64,000 bases of DNA from JACDAL01 sp963849115 (GTDB lineage: Bacteria; Actinomycetota; CADDZG01; WHSQ01), in contig CAWKGK010000008.1 in the NCBI GenBank assembly GCA_963849115.1, forward strand, positions 434,001-498,000, written 5' to 3'. The position numbers and the translations under genes are program-made. Each line of letters opens with the position of its first letter. The first letter of the stretch is position 1. The notes below the pieces were generated by a model. That model did no database searches, was not told the DNA's origin, and was given only the letters and a program-made list of their open reading frames with translations. Shown one piece after another: positions 9,290 to 17,229 of the stretch.

Positions 9290-9655
9290 GTGTCTACGGC
9301 AACCGAAACCATCATGATCACCGAGAACGCCGCCACCAAGGTGTCGGAGCTGCTATCGCGCGAGGTTCAGACCCTTCCCCAGGACCAGCAGGCGAAAGAC
9401 TATGCCTTGAGGGTCGCGGTGCAGCCGGGAGGCTGCGCCGGCCTGCGTTACGCCCTCTATTTCGACGACGAGGTCCGGGAAGGCGATTCGGTGACCGATG
9501 TCCTCGGGGTTCGAATCCGAGTGGACAAGATGAGCGCTCCCTACCTCAGGGGGGCCGAGATCGACTACGTCGACGGGCTGCAGCAGTCGGGGTTCACCGT
9601 CAATAATCCCAACTCCAAGGGAACCTGCGCTTGCGGAGACTCCGCCCAGTTCTAA
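9290..9655 (+). CDS. erpA: A-type iron-sulfur cluster carrier/insertion protein
   Basis: A 121-aa HesB/IscA/ErpA-family protein that receives Fe-S clusters and delivers them to apo-enzymes. The three ligand cysteines are present: Cys49 in QPGGCAG, and Cys113 and Cys115 in the C-terminal GTCACGD. The GTG at 9290 is chosen because GGAGGA lies 5 bases upstream. Single-gene transcription from the promoter just before it is likely. The symbol is by family resemblance; IscA and ErpA are hard to separate without a tree. Confidence 0.88.
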   Translation: MSTATETIMITENAATKVSELLSREVQTLPQDQQAKDYALRVAVQPGGCAGLRYALYFDDEVREGDSVTDVLGVRIRVDKMSAPYLRGAEIDYVDGLQQSGFTVNNPNSKGTCACGDSAQF

Positions 9656-9888
9656 GCGGTTCCGGTCTCTAGGCCACAAGCCCGCCCGCCTGCTCCCGAA
9701 CGTGAAACGCGCTCAGGGCGCGCCTGAATACGGATTCCGGGCCTGAGAGCGCTCCGAGCGCGATCGACTACCTAAAGTTCCCCCGGCCCCGGCGCTCCGG
9801 GCTCACAGCGCAACCGTGACGTAACCTCAAGGCTCCGCGAGCTGGACGCCGGCCTCCTACAGCCGGTGCCGCAAGGCAAGGAGCTGCG

Positions 9889-10875
9889 ATGATCACAACG
9901 ACAGTAGTGGGGTCCTACCCCAAGCCGCCGCCCGAGGACAGGCCGGGAGGGATCAACCAGTTCGAGCTCAGAAGGGTCCTTCGGTCGCTCGAAAGGGGCG
10001 AGGCCTCCGTCGATGATCTCCACCAGGCGCAGGACCGTCTGGTCGCCGAAGTGATCTCTGAGCAAGAGGAGGCCGGTATCGACGTGGTCACCGACGGCCA
10101 CGTCCGCTGGGACGACCTCGTCACCCCATGGGCAAGCCACATGGCCGGAATCGAGCTCTCGGGGCTGTTGCGTTACTTCGACAACAACGTCTATTACAGG
10201 CGGCCCGTTTGCGTGGGGCCGGTGGAATGGAGAGGGCCGGTTTCGGTTGATGCCTGGCGTTACGCCGACTCGGTGGCGACCAAGCCGGTCAAGGCGGTGA
10301 TCCCCGGCCCCCTGACCATCGCCCGACTCTCGCTTGACGATCACTATTCGTCCCACGACCAGTTCGTGCTTGCTGTGGCTCGAGTGCTGGCCCAGGAAGC
10401 CTTCGAGCTCGAGGCAGCGGGAGCGCGCATCATCCAGATCGACGAGCCCGTGCTGCTCGACGCTCCCGAAGACCTTTCTCTGGCCAGGCGCGCCCTTGAC
10501 GCCGTGGTCGCCGAGCTGAAGCTGGCTCAGGTCGTCCTGGCGACCTATTTCTCAGATGCGAAGCGACTCGGAGCCGCACTCTTCGACATGCCCGCCGACG
10601 TTTTCCATCTCGACTTCGTCTCGGGTCCGGAGAATGAGGAGCTCATTTCTCTGATTCCCTCAGAGTCGAAACTGCAGGCGGGTATCCTGGATTCCCGGAA
10701 CACTCTGCTCGAGTCCTCATCCGAGGTAGGCGCCGTCGTCCACAGACTGTTCGAGACGATGGGTACCGAGCGGCTGAGCCTGGCGCCGTCGGCGGGACTT
10801 GAGTTCTTGCCGCGTGATAAGGCGTGCGCAAAGCTGAAACGCCTGACCCAGATAGCAAGAAAGGCGGGTGATTGA
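9889..10875 (+). CDS. MetE-like barrel protein lacking the zinc site
   Basis: A 328-aa protein homologous to the cobalamin-independent methionine synthase (MetE) barrel, for example VVGSYPKPPP at the start and GARIIQIDEPVLL in the middle. It shares layout with the next gene, but the zinc positions have changed: residues around 217-219 read LAT instead of H-x-C, 241 is Leu, and 302 is Ala in APSAGLEF. It should therefore not activate homocysteine as MetE does. AAGGAG sits 6 bases before the ATG. It overlaps the next gene by 8 bases. It could play the role of the degenerate N-terminal half of full-length MetE, as a separate subunit. Confidence 0.82.
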   Translation: MITTTVVGSYPKPPPEDRPGGINQFELRRVLRSLERGEASVDDLHQAQDRLVAEVISEQEEAGIDVVTDGHVRWDDLVTPWASHMAGIELSGLLRYFDNNVYYRRPVCVGPVEWRGPVSVDAWRYADSVATKPVKAVIPGPLTIARLSLDDHYSSHDQFVLAVARVLAQEAFELEAAGARIIQIDEPVLLDAPEDLSLARRALDAVVAELKLAQVVLATYFSDAKRLGAALFDMPADVFHLDFVSGPENEELISLIPSESKLQAGILDSRNTLLESSSEVGAVVHRLFETMGTERLSLAPSAGLEFLPRDKACAKLKRLTQIARKAGD

Positions 10876-11860
10876 CTTGTCCGGCATCGACCTACCAGGA
10901 GCAGGACTGTGGACGACATCGGTTGGCTCCTTGCCGAAACCCACATATCTAACGCGAGCCCGCGCTAGCTACGCTCGCAACGAGATCGATAGAGCAGAGC
11001 TGAAACGGCTCGAGCAACAAGCGACCAAGGAGTGGATCGAGTTCCAGAACAGCATCGACACAGACGTCGTGGTCGACGGCGAACAATACCGAGGCGACAT
11101 GGTGGCCTACTTTGCAGAGGAGTTGCCCGGCCTCGAAATGGGGGGCCTCGTGCGTTCCTACGGCAATCGCTACTATCGCAAGCCCGTCGCCACAGGTCCA
11201 GTGCGGAGAGATCATCCAGTCACAGTTGAGTGGTGGAAATTCGCGCAGTCGCTAACCGACAAACCCGTCAAAGGGATGCTGACGGGTCCTTACACGATCT
11301 GCGATTGGTCCTTCGATGAGCATTACGGGAGCCGGAGGGCGTTCGTACTAGATGTGGCCCGGGCGATACGGGATGAGGCGGTCGACCTGGAGGCCGCCGG
11401 CGCCCGCTTCATCCAGATCGACGAGCCCGCTGCGTCCACTCGCATGGATGAGTTCGGCCTCGTGATCGAAGCCATGGAGATCATCACCGCGCCGCTGCGG
11501 GCCCACACCATCACCCACATCTGCTATGGGGACTTCCACGACGCATATCCGAAGATGCTCGACATCCCCGTGGATCAGATCGACCTGGAGCTGGCGAACT
11601 CCGGCTACGAGCTCCTGCAGCGCTTCGGAGAGCACCCCTTCACAAGATATTTGGGCCTCGGTGTGTCCGATGTTCATTCCCACGTCTTGGAGCCGGTCGA
11701 AACCATGGTTGAGGGCATCCGCGGCGCCCTCAAGCTGTTGCCGGCAGACAGGCTCTTCGTTGATCCTGACTGCGGGCTCAAGACCAGGACCGTCGAAGAA
11801 GCGCAGGCGAAACTCACGAACATCAAGAAGGCAGTCGATATCGTCAGGGCAGAGTTCTAG
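10868..11860 (+). CDS. core-MetE-type methionine synthase / methyltransferase
   Basis: A 330-aa single-barrel MetE homologue. It keeps all four zinc ligands: His217, Cys219 (ITHICYGDF), Glu241 (LELANS) and Cys302 (DPDCGLKTR). Their spacing (2, 22, 61) equals that of E. coli MetE His641/Cys643/Glu665/Cys726 as I recall it. It probably methylates homocysteine or a related thiol. Core-MetE proteins without the N-terminal half are known folate-independent methionine synthases using corrinoid or other donors; the donor here is unknown. The GTG start lies within the end of the previous gene, so the two are co-translated. Confidence 0.85.
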   Translation: MIDLSGIDLPGAGLWTTSVGSLPKPTYLTRARASYARNEIDRAELKRLEQQATKEWIEFQNSIDTDVVVDGEQYRGDMVAYFAEELPGLEMGGLVRSYGNRYYRKPVATGPVRRDHPVTVEWWKFAQSLTDKPVKGMLTGPYTICDWSFDEHYGSRRAFVLDVARAIRDEAVDLEAAGARFIQIDEPAASTRMDEFGLVIEAMEIITAPLRAHTITHICYGDFHDAYPKMLDIPVDQIDLELANSGYELLQRFGEHPFTRYLGLGVSDVHSHVLEPVETMVEGIRGALKLLPADRLFVDPDCGLKTRTVEEAQAKLTNIKKAVDIVRAEF

Positions 11861-11883
11861 TGGGATAATCCCGCGACAGGGCG

Positions 11884-11947
11884 CTGGTGATCAGAGCGAC
11901 GTAAACCCGAAGTCGAGAACACCCTCGAATGCGCCGATAATCACCAG
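11884..11947 (+). promoter_or_regulatory. structured intergenic RNA element
   Basis: Outer 8-bp stem CTGGTGAT (11884-11891) / ATCACCAG (11940-11947) enclosing a TCGAG-AACACC-CTCGA hairpin (11913-11928). It lies between the MetE-like pair and the zinc-ribbon gene. There is no T-run after it. It could be a leader element, a processing site or a small RNA. I could not match it to a known riboswitch. Confidence 0.4.
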
Positions 11948-11982
11948 AGATGGGGCGCAAGCTGTGACCAGGAAGGTGATCG

Positions 11983-12282
11983 ATGAAGATCCAAGCAAAA
12001 TGCGACACCTGCGGGAGAGCGTTCCTGCTGTCTCAAATCGGCCCTGACTCAGACGCTCCCGGTAGATGCCCCTTCTGCGGGGCGCGATTCGCTCGCCACT
12101 ACTCGCCCGTGCTGGTCGACACCGTCAAGGAGGCCGAGCTGGCCGTAGCGCGGGCTGTGCTGGTGCTGGGACGACTTCAGTCAATGGAAACAGGGTTCGA
12201 TATCGACATCGAGAAGCTCTTGAGCACTCTGGCCGAGCAGGTGCGCGCTCACGAGGTCCCCAGCCAGAGCCCTTCTCGATGA
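11983..12282 (+). CDS. small zinc-ribbon protein
   Basis: 99 aa. CDTCGRAF near residue 8 and CPFCGARF near 30 form a four-cysteine zinc ribbon, followed by two amphipathic helices. Such proteins often act as small nucleic-acid or protein adaptors; no specific role is visible. The next gene starts five bases after its stop, so the two are probably one operon. Confidence 0.7.
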   Translation: MKIQAKCDTCGRAFLLSQIGPDSDAPGRCPFCGARFARHYSPVLVDTVKEAELAVARAVLVLGRLQSMETGFDIDIEKLLSTLAEQVRAHEVPSQSPSR

Positions 12283-12286
12283 CCCG

Positions 12287-12679
12287 GTGACGGACTCGGA
12301 AGACTCCGATATCGATTTACTCGTTGTAACCGACGATCTGCGGGTTCAGGAAGAGCTTAAGTACGCATTGCCGGTGGGTGTCCAGGCAAGATTCGCTGCG
12401 GACGCGCGCTCTGCTTGGAAGGAGCTGCAGACGGAGGTTCCGTCAGTGGTGGTTGTGGATATCCAAACGGGCAGCGCAGGAGGATATGGGCTCACCAGGG
12501 ACATGGGCGCACGGCCGGAATTCGCGCATGTTCCCGTCGTCATGCTGTTGGAGCGACTCCATGACTCTTGGTTAGCTAAGCAAGCCGGAGCCGCTTCTTT
12601 CGTCTGCAAACCCGTGGCGGCCACCTCGCTCGTGCGGCAGTGCCTTGAGGCTGTAACCAGCTTTCGACCGGAGCCCTGA
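12287..12679 (+). CDS. receiver-like (CheY-fold) protein
   Basis: 130 aa with a CheY-like pattern: VVTDDLRV for the acidic pocket, VVVVDIQTG with a candidate phospho-acceptor Asp near residue 58, and a VCKPVAA switch lysine near 109. There is no output domain, and no histidine kinase is nearby. It may be a single-domain response regulator or a degenerate receiver. GTG start directly after the zinc-ribbon gene. Confidence 0.62.
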   Translation: MTDSEDSDIDLLVVTDDLRVQEELKYALPVGVQARFAADARSAWKELQTEVPSVVVVDIQTGSAGGYGLTRDMGARPEFAHVPVVMLLERLHDSWLAKQAGAASFVCKPVAATSLVRQCLEAVTSFRPEP

Positions 12680-12725
12680 GAGGCGGTAATTCACAAAGTC
12701 GCAGGTCAGGCCCCTTGCGCCCTCC

Positions 12726-12759
12726 AGAATTACATGGCTAGAATTACAAGTCTGTAATT
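12726..12759. promoter_or_regulatory. direct and inverted repeats upstream of whiB
   Basis: AGAATTACA occurs twice (12726-12734 and 12740-12748). The second copy forms an inverted repeat AATTACA-AGTC-TGTAATT (12742-12759). This is an operator-like arrangement 60-90 bases before the whiB start. A related TTACA...TGTAA palindrome precedes the rhodanese-MoeB gene. Confidence 0.5.
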
Positions 12760-12817
12760 GAAGCCGTGCATCGTCCGGGGCCACGGGCGAGCTTGAACAC
12801 AATAGGAAGGCCGGGGC

Positions 12818-13090
12818 ATGCAACGCATCACCACCAAGCTCCTGCAGCCTGTCGAATGGCAGACGGGGGCTCGTTGTGTCGAAGTTGATCCAGAGATTTT
12901 CTTTCCCGAACGCGGGGGCTCATCGAAGGCTGCACGCGCTGTGTGCGAACTGTGTCAGGTCCGCGCCGACTGCCTCGAGTACGCGCTGAACAACAAGGAA
13001 CAGTTCGGGATCTGGGGTGGCACATCAGAAAGAGAAAGGCGCAGGATCAGAAAGGAAAGAGCTCGCAGAAAGCTTCGTGCGGCGTCTTAA
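12818..13090 (+). CDS. WhiB-family iron-sulfur transcription factor
   Basis: 90 aa, with Cys20, Cys43, Cys46 and Cys52 in the C-Xn-CxxC-x5-C pattern that binds a 4Fe-4S cluster. The GIWGG turn (residues 64-68) and a basic C-terminal tail for DNA contact follow. WhiB-like proteins are restricted to Actinobacteria and some of their phages, and work with the main sigma factor in redox and developmental control. It stands alone, with a repeat-containing promoter region upstream. Confidence 0.95.
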   Translation: MQRITTKLLQPVEWQTGARCVEVDPEIFFPERGGSSKAARAVCELCQVRADCLEYALNNKEQFGIWGGTSERERRRIRKERARRKLRAAS

Positions 13091-13242
13091 AACATAGATT
13101 GTCAGGCGCTTGATTACGAAAGAATGCTTGCACCTTTGCTCATAACATGCTAACTAGAACTTATATGCGCAAGCACGCGCGTAAGAAGAGAACGGGCTCG
13201 TGACTTAGAACTCGTTCGTAATGAGCGATCGGAGGTGCACAG

Positions 13243-13830
13243 TTGGCTGTCAAAAAAACCGCGGGTCGCAAGTCAACCGCGACCCGCAAAGCCGCGGGCA
13301 GGAAGGCGGCGGCGACACGAGCCCGCAAGTCGGCGACTCGCAAGTCGGCGGCGCGCAAAGGGGTGGCGACGCGAGCCCGCAAGTCCGCGACCCGCAAAGC
13401 CGCGGGCCGGAAGGCGGCGGCGACACGAGCCCGCAAGTCCGGGACTCGCAAGTCGGCGGCACGCAAAGGAGCGGCGAGCAGGGCTCGCAAGAAGACCACT
13501 GGTCGCAAGAAGTCGACCGGGCGCAAGAAGTCGACAGCGCGCAAGTCGACCGGCCGCAAGGCGGCGAATGGCCGCAGAAAGTCGACCGGCCGCAGAAAGT
13601 CGACCGGCCGCAAGAAGTCGACCGGCCGCAAGAAGTCGACCGGCCGCAAGAAGTCGACCGGCCGCAGAAAGTCCACAGCCCGCAAGTCGACCGGCCGCAA
13701 GTCGACCGGCCGCAAGGCGGCGAATGGCCGCAGAAAGTCGACCGGCCGCAAGAAGCCCACAGCCCGCAAGTCGACCGGCCGCAAGGCGGCGAACGGCCGC
13801 AGGAAGAGCACTGCATCGTCAAGCACGTAG
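13243..13830 (+). CDS. histone H1-like lysine/arginine/alanine repeat protein
   Basis: 195 aa built almost wholly from degenerate repeats such as KKSTGR, RKSTAR and KSATRKAA. It has essentially no hydrophobic core and very high Lys+Arg content. Such proteins resemble eukaryotic H1 tails and bacterial nucleoid-condensing proteins (the tails of actinobacterial HU, or chlamydial Hc2), and should bind DNA. A TTG start at 13243 is supported by GGAGG about 8 bases upstream. There is no HU fold in front, so it is a free-standing tail. Long reading frames on other strands here are repeat artefacts. Confidence 0.8.
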   Translation: MAVKKTAGRKSTATRKAAGRKAAATRARKSATRKSAARKGVATRARKSATRKAAGRKAAATRARKSGTRKSAARKGAASRARKKTTGRKKSTGRKKSTARKSTGRKAANGRRKSTGRRKSTGRKKSTGRKKSTGRKKSTGRRKSTARKSTGRKSTGRKAANGRRKSTGRKKPTARKSTGRKAANGRRKSTASSST

Positions 13831-13842
13831 TTACTCGATAGA

Positions 13843-13876
13843 ACAGGGCCCGGCTGCGTCACGGCCGGGCCCCTGT
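13843..13876 (+). terminator. strong GC hairpin after the H1-like gene
   Basis: ACAGGGCCCGGC pairs with GGCCGGGCCCCTGT around an 8-base loop, with one bulged C. It lies 12 bases after the stop. No T-tract follows, as is common in high-GC actinobacteria. Confidence 0.6.
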
Positions 13877-13943
13877 GCTTCCGGCGGGGCGACGGCCCGG
13901 CCTCAGTACGGGCGCCGTCTCCATGCGGAGTACCGTTGGGGAC

Positions 13944-14336
13944 GTGAGCGAGTTCGGGTACGCCGTCCAGGTAGCCGAGGGCTACGACGAGGCCGTGCTA
14001 AAAGCGCGCCTGGCTCTGAAAGGTGAGGGTTTCTCGATCATCACCGAGATGCACGTCGGGGGTCTCCTCGGACCCGATGCCGGCGAGGAGCGTCAATATC
14101 TCTTCATGGGGGCCTGGCCTCAGGCCGCGCCCGACACTCTTTCAGACGGTCTCCAAGTGGCCGTCCACATTCCCTGTAACGTTGTCGTGCAGGAGTCGGG
14201 CGACGGCGCCCTGGTCGCCGCCCTCGATCCGGCCTCCGAGGGCGGTCTCTCTGACGATGGGTTCCTGACCGCTGCCGCGGCCGCACGTGAAGCGTTGGGG
14301 AGAGCGTTGCGGCGCCTGGGGGAGCAGCAGCTATGA
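13944..14336 (+). CDS. DUF302-domain protein
   Basis: About 130 aa. The sequence FGYAVQVAEGYDEAVLKARL...GFSIITEMHV is the start of a DUF302 fold, a small alpha/beta domain of unknown function often found alone in bacteria and archaea. The GTG at 13944 is preferred since earlier codons add nothing domain-like; ATG 13923 is an alternative. Its stop overlaps the next start by four bases. Confidence 0.75.
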   Translation: MSEFGYAVQVAEGYDEAVLKARLALKGEGFSIITEMHVGGLLGPDAGEERQYLFMGAWPQAAPDTLSDGLQVAVHIPCNVVVQESGDGALVAALDPASEGGLSDDGFLTAAAAAREALGRALRRLGEQQL

Positions 14337-15574
14337 GCGACGGTGACGTGGGGCTCATCGTGAGCTCCTTCTTGGAACGGCTCGACGAGGTGGTCGAGCG
14401 CAGCGTGGAAGCAATCTCCCAAGCAGTGCCTTCCTATGCTCGTGCCGGTGACGCACACATGGATGACGTGCGAGAGTCGGTTCGAGAGACCGTTCTGACC
14501 CTCTCCACCACCCTTTCCCACCAGAGGGCCGTGACTTCCGAGGAACTGGCCTCGATTGAACGAGTAGGCGCGCGCCGGGCAGAGGCGGGCATCCCTCTTC
14601 AGGATCTGCTGAGGGCCTATCGAACCGTCGTCAGGACCTGCTGGGACGTGCTGTCCGAGGAGTGCCGCGCATCGCCGAAAGGAGCGCTCGAAGCCAGCCT
14701 GGTCCTCGCAGAAGCGGTTCTGCGCTTCACCGACCAGGTCTCGACCACTGTGGCAGACGCCTATCTGGGTGCGCAGAGAGCGATTGTGCGAGAGCAGGAA
14801 GGGGCTCGCCGGGAGTTCCTGGCCGATGTTCTCTACGGGGTCGAGGCACAACCCGAAGACATCTTGAGGCGGGCTCACACGTTCGGATATGACCTCTCGC
14901 AGGATTACATGGCCCTCGTCGGCCGAGGCCCCGAGCAGGATTCGCGCAGGGAGGCGATGGTGGCGGGCGCAGTCGCAAGGCTCTACGGCCCTTCTAGCGC
15001 CGACCCGATAGTGCTCCAGAAGGCGGAGCACACGATCGCTCTCGTGCCGGTGGCGGGGGAAAGCGATCCCGCTGCTATGCCCGAGAAGCTCGTTGCCGAA
15101 CTGACGGGCGACTGGCGTTTCGGTGTTGGAGGGCCAGAGCCGGGTCTCGAGGGAATCAGGCGCGCCTATATCGAAGCACGTGAGGCACTCGAGATCGGGA
15201 TGGGATTGGAGCTCTCTGGTCTGGTGTACCGGTTCGACGACCTGCTCCTGTATCACTTTCTACGCAGCGAGCCTGCACTGCTCGACCGTTTCGTTGGCAC
15301 CACGTTGGGTCCACTGATCGAGTACGACGAGCGCCGCAAAGGCGAGTTGATCCAGACACTCGAGGCTTATTTCAAAGCCGATGGGAGCGTGAAGTTGACG
15401 GGCGCGGCGTTGTTCGCCCATCCGCACACGATCAGCTATCGGCTGAAGCAGGTCGAACGGCTCACAGGGTGGTCATTGCAAAGTTCCGAGGACAAGCTGA
15501 GGCTTCAGCTTGCACTGCGAGCCCACCGGCTGGCGCACAGCCGACGCGAGGCAAGCGAGACGCCCACAAGGTAG
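14333..15574 (+). CDS. PucR/CdaR-type transcriptional regulator
   Basis: 413 aa. An all-helical N-terminal sensory region is followed by a GGDEF-like linker (AHTFGYDLSQDYMALVG) and a C-terminal PucR helix-turn-helix (TLEAYFKADGSVKLTGAALF then HPHTISYRLKQVERLTGW). The family controls catabolic or stress genes in actinobacteria. It is translationally coupled to the DUF302 gene. The inducer is unknown. Confidence 0.85.
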   Translation: MSDGDVGLIVSSFLERLDEVVERSVEAISQAVPSYARAGDAHMDDVRESVRETVLTLSTTLSHQRAVTSEELASIERVGARRAEAGIPLQDLLRAYRTVVRTCWDVLSEECRASPKGALEASLVLAEAVLRFTDQVSTTVADAYLGAQRAIVREQEGARREFLADVLYGVEAQPEDILRRAHTFGYDLSQDYMALVGRGPEQDSRREAMVAGAVARLYGPSSADPIVLQKAEHTIALVPVAGESDPAAMPEKLVAELTGDWRFGVGGPEPGLEGIRRAYIEAREALEIGMGLELSGLVYRFDDLLLYHFLRSEPALLDRFVGTTLGPLIEYDERRKGELIQTLEAYFKADGSVKLTGAALFAHPHTISYRLKQVERLTGWSLQSSEDKLRLQLALRAHRLAHSRREASETPTR

Positions 15575-15584
15575 CCTGCCGCTC

Positions 15585-17165
15585 ATGGCTCGTCGAGTCC
15601 TAATAGTCGGCTGGGATGGCGTGGATTGGAAGATACTGCGCCCGATGTTGGAGCGCGGCGAGCTCCCGGTTTTGAGTCGACTCATGAGCAAGGGAGCGTA
15701 CGGGGACTGTCTTTCGAGTGTTCCGTCGCACTCTTGGTGTGCGTGGCCCTCGTTCATGACGGGTTTGAATCCTGCCGGACATGGTGTCTTCGACATCCTC
15801 GAGCACCGGCCCGGAGTCTCCAGGAGGCTCCCGATCACCTACAAGTCCATCAAGGCACGGACTATTTTCGACGATCTGTCCGCCGCCGGTAAGACGTCTC
15901 TGGCACTTAACATCCCCCTCACTTTTCCAGTCCCCGAGATCTCAGGCAAGGTCGTGGCCGGGGGCGTCCTGCCGGCCAGCCGCTCCTATACATGGCCGCC
16001 CGAGCTTCAGCTGGAACTCGATCGCAGGGCGCCGTTTCCCGTGAACGGAATGAGCTGGACGACGTTTCGAAATCGACCGGAGCCTTTCCTGGACGAGACG
16101 GCGGCCATAACCGTCAAGCGACAGGCAGCCTTTGAGTATCTTCTGGACACAACGGAGTGGGACCTTGGAGTGCTCGTTTACGTCTCCACCGATCGCATCC
16201 AGCACTGCCTGATGGAGTACGTCCACCCGGAGCACCCTCGTTACGAAGGACTAAGAAATTCCCCGATAGCCCGCAAGACCCAGGGCATCTACAAGCAGCT
16301 CGATGATGGGCTTGGTGAGCTGCTCAAGCGAACAACCGACGACGACCTGGTCATGTTCATGTCCGACCATGGGCATCAGGCATGCACGCGCACGTGCACG
16401 ATGGACAAGATTTTGCAACATCTCGGCTACCTGAGCCTTTCTCGAGGGTCCTTTGCCTTCAACCTCATCAGGTGGGGACCCGGCCGGCGCATCGCCCGGC
16501 GCATCTATGACCTTCTGAAGCTGCACGGCAAGATCTCCATCCCTGCTTCACCCATCGACTGGTCCCAGACGAGGGCCTATACCAGCGTGGTGTCCACAGG
16601 AGAAGGTGTCTCGGTGAACCTGAAAGGCAGAGAGCCGGAGGGCACAGTGGAGCCGCACGACTACGAGCGAGTGCGCAACGACGTGGCCGAGGCGTTGTCT
16701 GAGTTCCGGGATCCCGACACCGGCTCGGCTCCCATCCAGAAGATCTACCGCAAGGAAGAGGTGCTGAGCGGCGAGTTCCTCGACGTGGCACCGGACCTGT
16801 TGCTGGTCCCCGCCCCGTTCTATTCGCTGACGCACGCCAGAGGAATGGTCGAGGATGCGGACTGGCTGTCGGGTGACCACCGTCTCGAGGGGGTCCTGGT
16901 GGCCACCGGCCCGGAGGTGATTCCCGGCCCCCTGACTCAGGCGGCGCGGCTCATAGACCTAGGTCCTACCGCATTGGCGACTCTTGGTGTCCCCAGCGCG
17001 ATTCCTCGCGATGGCGAGGTGTTGGGAGCGCTGGTGGGCTCGGCCACACTTGAGACTATGGAGCACTCGCCCGAGGCGCGGGGCGCGGCTACAGAGAAAG
17101 GACTCAGCTCCGACGAAGAGAAAGAGGTCGAGGACCACCTGAGGGGCCTCGGCTACGTTGAGTAA
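15585..17165 (+). CDS. alkaline-phosphatase-superfamily phosphodiesterase
   Basis: 526 aa from ATG 15585; the longer reading frame overlaps the previous gene. VLIVGWDGVDW contributes a metal-binding Asp. SHSWCAWPSFMTGLNPAGHG is the nucleophile region, where a Ser (about residue 50) stands at the usual Thr position. FMSDHGHQ supplies further metal ligands. The C-terminal LRGLGYVE tail is typical of this type I phosphodiesterase/nucleotide pyrophosphatase-like group. Substrate unknown. No signal peptide seen. Confidence 0.82.
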   Translation: MARRVLIVGWDGVDWKILRPMLERGELPVLSRLMSKGAYGDCLSSVPSHSWCAWPSFMTGLNPAGHGVFDILEHRPGVSRRLPITYKSIKARTIFDDLSAAGKTSLALNIPLTFPVPEISGKVVAGGVLPASRSYTWPPELQLELDRRAPFPVNGMSWTTFRNRPEPFLDETAAITVKRQAAFEYLLDTTEWDLGVLVYVSTDRIQHCLMEYVHPEHPRYEGLRNSPIARKTQGIYKQLDDGLGELLKRTTDDDLVMFMSDHGHQACTRTCTMDKILQHLGYLSLSRGSFAFNLIRWGPGRRIARRIYDLLKLHGKISIPASPIDWSQTRAYTSVVSTGEGVSVNLKGREPEGTVEPHDYERVRNDVAEALSEFRDPDTGSAPIQKIYRKEEVLSGEFLDVAPDLLLVPAPFYSLTHARGMVEDADWLSGDHRLEGVLVATGPEVIPGPLTQAARLIDLGPTALATLGVPSAIPRDGEVLGALVGSATLETMEHSPEARGAATEKGLSSDEEKEVEDHLRGLGYVE

Positions 17166-17229
17166 GAGTGGCGGCAGCGAGTTGAGTGCCGACCGCTGCA
17201 CCTCAACCACCTGCATTTAGACTCGGTCC

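Noticed and set aside
9656..9888. Riboswitch upstream of the MetE-like pair
   Set aside because: I looked for SAM, SAM-IV and cobalamin cores and found none. Only an imperfect hairpin at 9709-9752 without a T-run.
13161..13862. Long repeat-rich frames on both strands over the H1-like gene, and a CRISPR-like look
   Set aside because: The repeats are short, irregular and coding; other frames are repeat artefacts. No spacer-repeat regularity.
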